Part shown: positions 5,470 through 6,533 of the stretch, in pieces
Layout: each line of letters starts with the position of its first letter
Position numbering within the stretch: the first letter of the stretch is position 1
From: Clostridiales bacterium
GTDB taxonomy: Bacteria; Bacillota; Clostridia; Lachnospirales; Lachnospiraceae
Length of the DNA stretch: 6,533 nt
Direction of reading: 5' to 3'
Assembly (NCBI GenBank): GCA_020859965.1
Contig: JAJBVF010000572.1
Coordinates: 1-6,533 of the forward strand
Made by a program: the position numbers and the translations under genes
The notes under the pieces: generated by a model
Seen by the model: only the letters and a program-made list of their open reading frames with translations
Databases searched by the model: none
What the model was told of the DNA's origin: nothing

Positions 5470-6533
5470 CTAGCATGTTGCGCGCTTACCTCGTCCACAC
5501 ACAAGCCAGCCCATTCCCGCATCCGTCAGGGAACGTGGAGTTCCCCCTATATCTCCTGCACGAGGCCATGGGATTGTGATTTTTTTCTCAGAGGGATTCA
5601 TTTGAGTGTGATTGTGTAAAAATGTAAGAATCTTTTCCATATTCTCCATTTGTTTCGGACGTAGAGGGTAATCCATATACACTGACATTACTTCCTTAAT
5701 TCGATCCAGAAGCCACCTCAACCCTGGACGACTTATTTCATGCCATTTTTGAATATAAGTCCAAGGAGCAAACCACGGGATTCTCTTTAAGAACGATTCA
5801 GAATCAAATTTATTAAATACAATAAATTCCTTTATGGAATATTCCCATACAGGGGATATAGGTTTTCTTGGACTAAGACCTTTGATCATTTGCCTTATAT
5901 CTTTTATCTCTTTATCAAGTGGCTCTTTGCAGTACTTTAACATTAGCCAGAAAAGAGTGTCAGACAAAATATCGGAAGCTATCTCGTGTTCATGTTGTAG
6001 TTTGATCGTCTGTTGATGTAGATTTTCAAGCTGCAACCAGTTATTAATAGCTAGATCAGCTTCATCTGGCTCATATCCTTCTTGATCATATAGTTGACGT
6101 CGATATACCGATTCTGGGCGCATACCGAACAATTCTGCATGGCTCCATACATATTCTAGAAAGGCATTGTTCCAACCATGACGAGGTGACCAAATACCCA
6201 TTGAATATAAATTGTATGCTTCGCCATACCAAAAATAAATAGGATCTTGCTTGAAAACACTTGCATCTATAAATCGAACTTTAATATCGTATCTGCCATT
6301 ATCGCTTTTATGGAAAATAAATTCAAGTGTTCCTGGAGGAGATTTTATTTCAGAAGGCAAACGGCTCGGTTTTTTGCTTCTTTGAATACGAGTATAATGA
6401 CGGCAACAGATGTGTACAACAAGTTGATGTGATGAGATAGAAGGTATTGATACTTTGAGGATACGCTTTCCTTTTTGAGGAGACTGTCGAGTCGAAGAAT
6501 CTTCGAACTTGGCTTGGATGTTAAGGTTATGAT
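5470..6533 (-). CDS. Unknown protein, 5'-partial at the window edge
   Basis: The minus-strand frame ending at the TAG at 5470-5472 is open all the way to 6533, giving at least 353 residues. A TTG at 6358-6360 could be taken as the start (296 aa), but another 57 codons without stop lie upstream of it. That stretch contains no ATG, GTG or TTG codon, so the true start is probably outside the window. I recognise no family. The upstream part is basic (ending RIQRSKKPSRL). The middle is Trp/Tyr-rich (FWYGEAYNLYSMGIWSPRHG). A helical Gln/His/Glu stretch (LENLHQQTIKLQHEHEIASD) follows, and the C-terminal third has several Trp and basic residues (IPWFAPWTYIQKWHEI, RPGLRWLLDRI). No membrane segment or signal peptide is visible in the part seen. 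Composition (about 35-45% GC in lines counted) is lower than in the left operon, and the gene ends at an AT-rich spacer. It may be cargo or host flank with a separate history. No catalytic motif could be assigned. Confidence 0.72.
   Translation of the reverse strand, partial: HNLNIQAKFEDSSTRQSPQKGKRILKVSIPSISSHQLVVHICCRHYTRIQRSKKPSRLPSEIKSPPGTLEFIFHKSDNGRYDIKVRFIDASVFKQDPIYFWYGEAYNLYSMGIWSPRHGWNNAFLEYVWSHAELFGMRPESVYRRQLYDQEGYEPDEADLAINNWLQLENLHQQTIKLQHEHEIASDILSDTLFWLMLKYCKEPLDKEIKDIRQMIKGLSPRKPISPVWEYSIKEFIVFNKFDSESFLKRIPWFAPWTYIQKWHEISRPGLRWLLDRIKEVMSVYMDYPLRPKQMENMEKILTFLHNHTQMNPSEKKITIPWPRAGDIGGTPRSLTDAGMGWLVCGRGKRATC

Noticed and set aside
5254..5619. Overlapping short open frames of 68 (minus) and 93 (plus) codons
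   Set aside because: They oppose each other, overlap the terminator-like stem, and the plus-strand frame runs into the C-terminal end of the right-hand gene. Neither shows a recognisable motif or ribosome binding site.
1..6533. CRISPR array, rRNA, complete tRNA or complete insertion sequence
   Set aside because: No regularly spaced repeats, no rRNA or cloverleaf signatures, and no transposase reading frame were found on either strand.

Overview
The window looks like part of an integrated mobile element (phage satellite, defective prophage or integrative island) in a bacterium. The organism cannot be named from the sequence. Composition is mixed: about 58% GC in a sampled part of the left operon, about 35-45% in the right-hand gene, and 25-28% in the central-right spacer. 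Only one start codon has a strong Shine-Dalgarno, which would fit groups that rely little on SD signals (for example some Verrucomicrobiota), but that is a weak guess.

Left part (1-1832, plus strand): a rho-independent terminator closes an unseen upstream gene. It is followed by a two-gene operon: an unrecognised 307-aa protein with a helix-turn-helix-like stretch, and a 258-aa AbiEi-type protein (type IV antitoxin family). The two overlap as TAATG. No AbiEii nucleotidyltransferase toxin follows, so the AbiEi protein is an orphan or has a non-standard partner.

Convergent junction (1833-2068): a 13-bp perfect inverted repeat lies just after abiEi. It is followed by a roughly 125-nt nested imperfect palindrome with symmetric AACTAC/GTAGTT half-sites. 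This is the most unusual non-coding structure in the window.

Middle (2069-4994, minus strand): transcription runs from a 77-aa excisionase/AlpA-like HTH protein, to a CHC2 zinc-finger plus TOPRIM primase (373 aa), to a DUF3987 P-loop helicase-like protein (488 aa). This is a typical primase-helicase replication module of satellites and integrative elements. The small HTH protein is the likely regulator or excision factor. No integrase is present in the window.

Right part (4995-6533): a 475-nt AT-rich non-coding spacer carries repeated short motifs and palindromes and is a candidate control, origin or recombination region. Beyond it lies an unrecognised minus-strand gene whose reading frame stays open to the window edge, so its N-terminus is outside the window. 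It has a plausible terminator just downstream.
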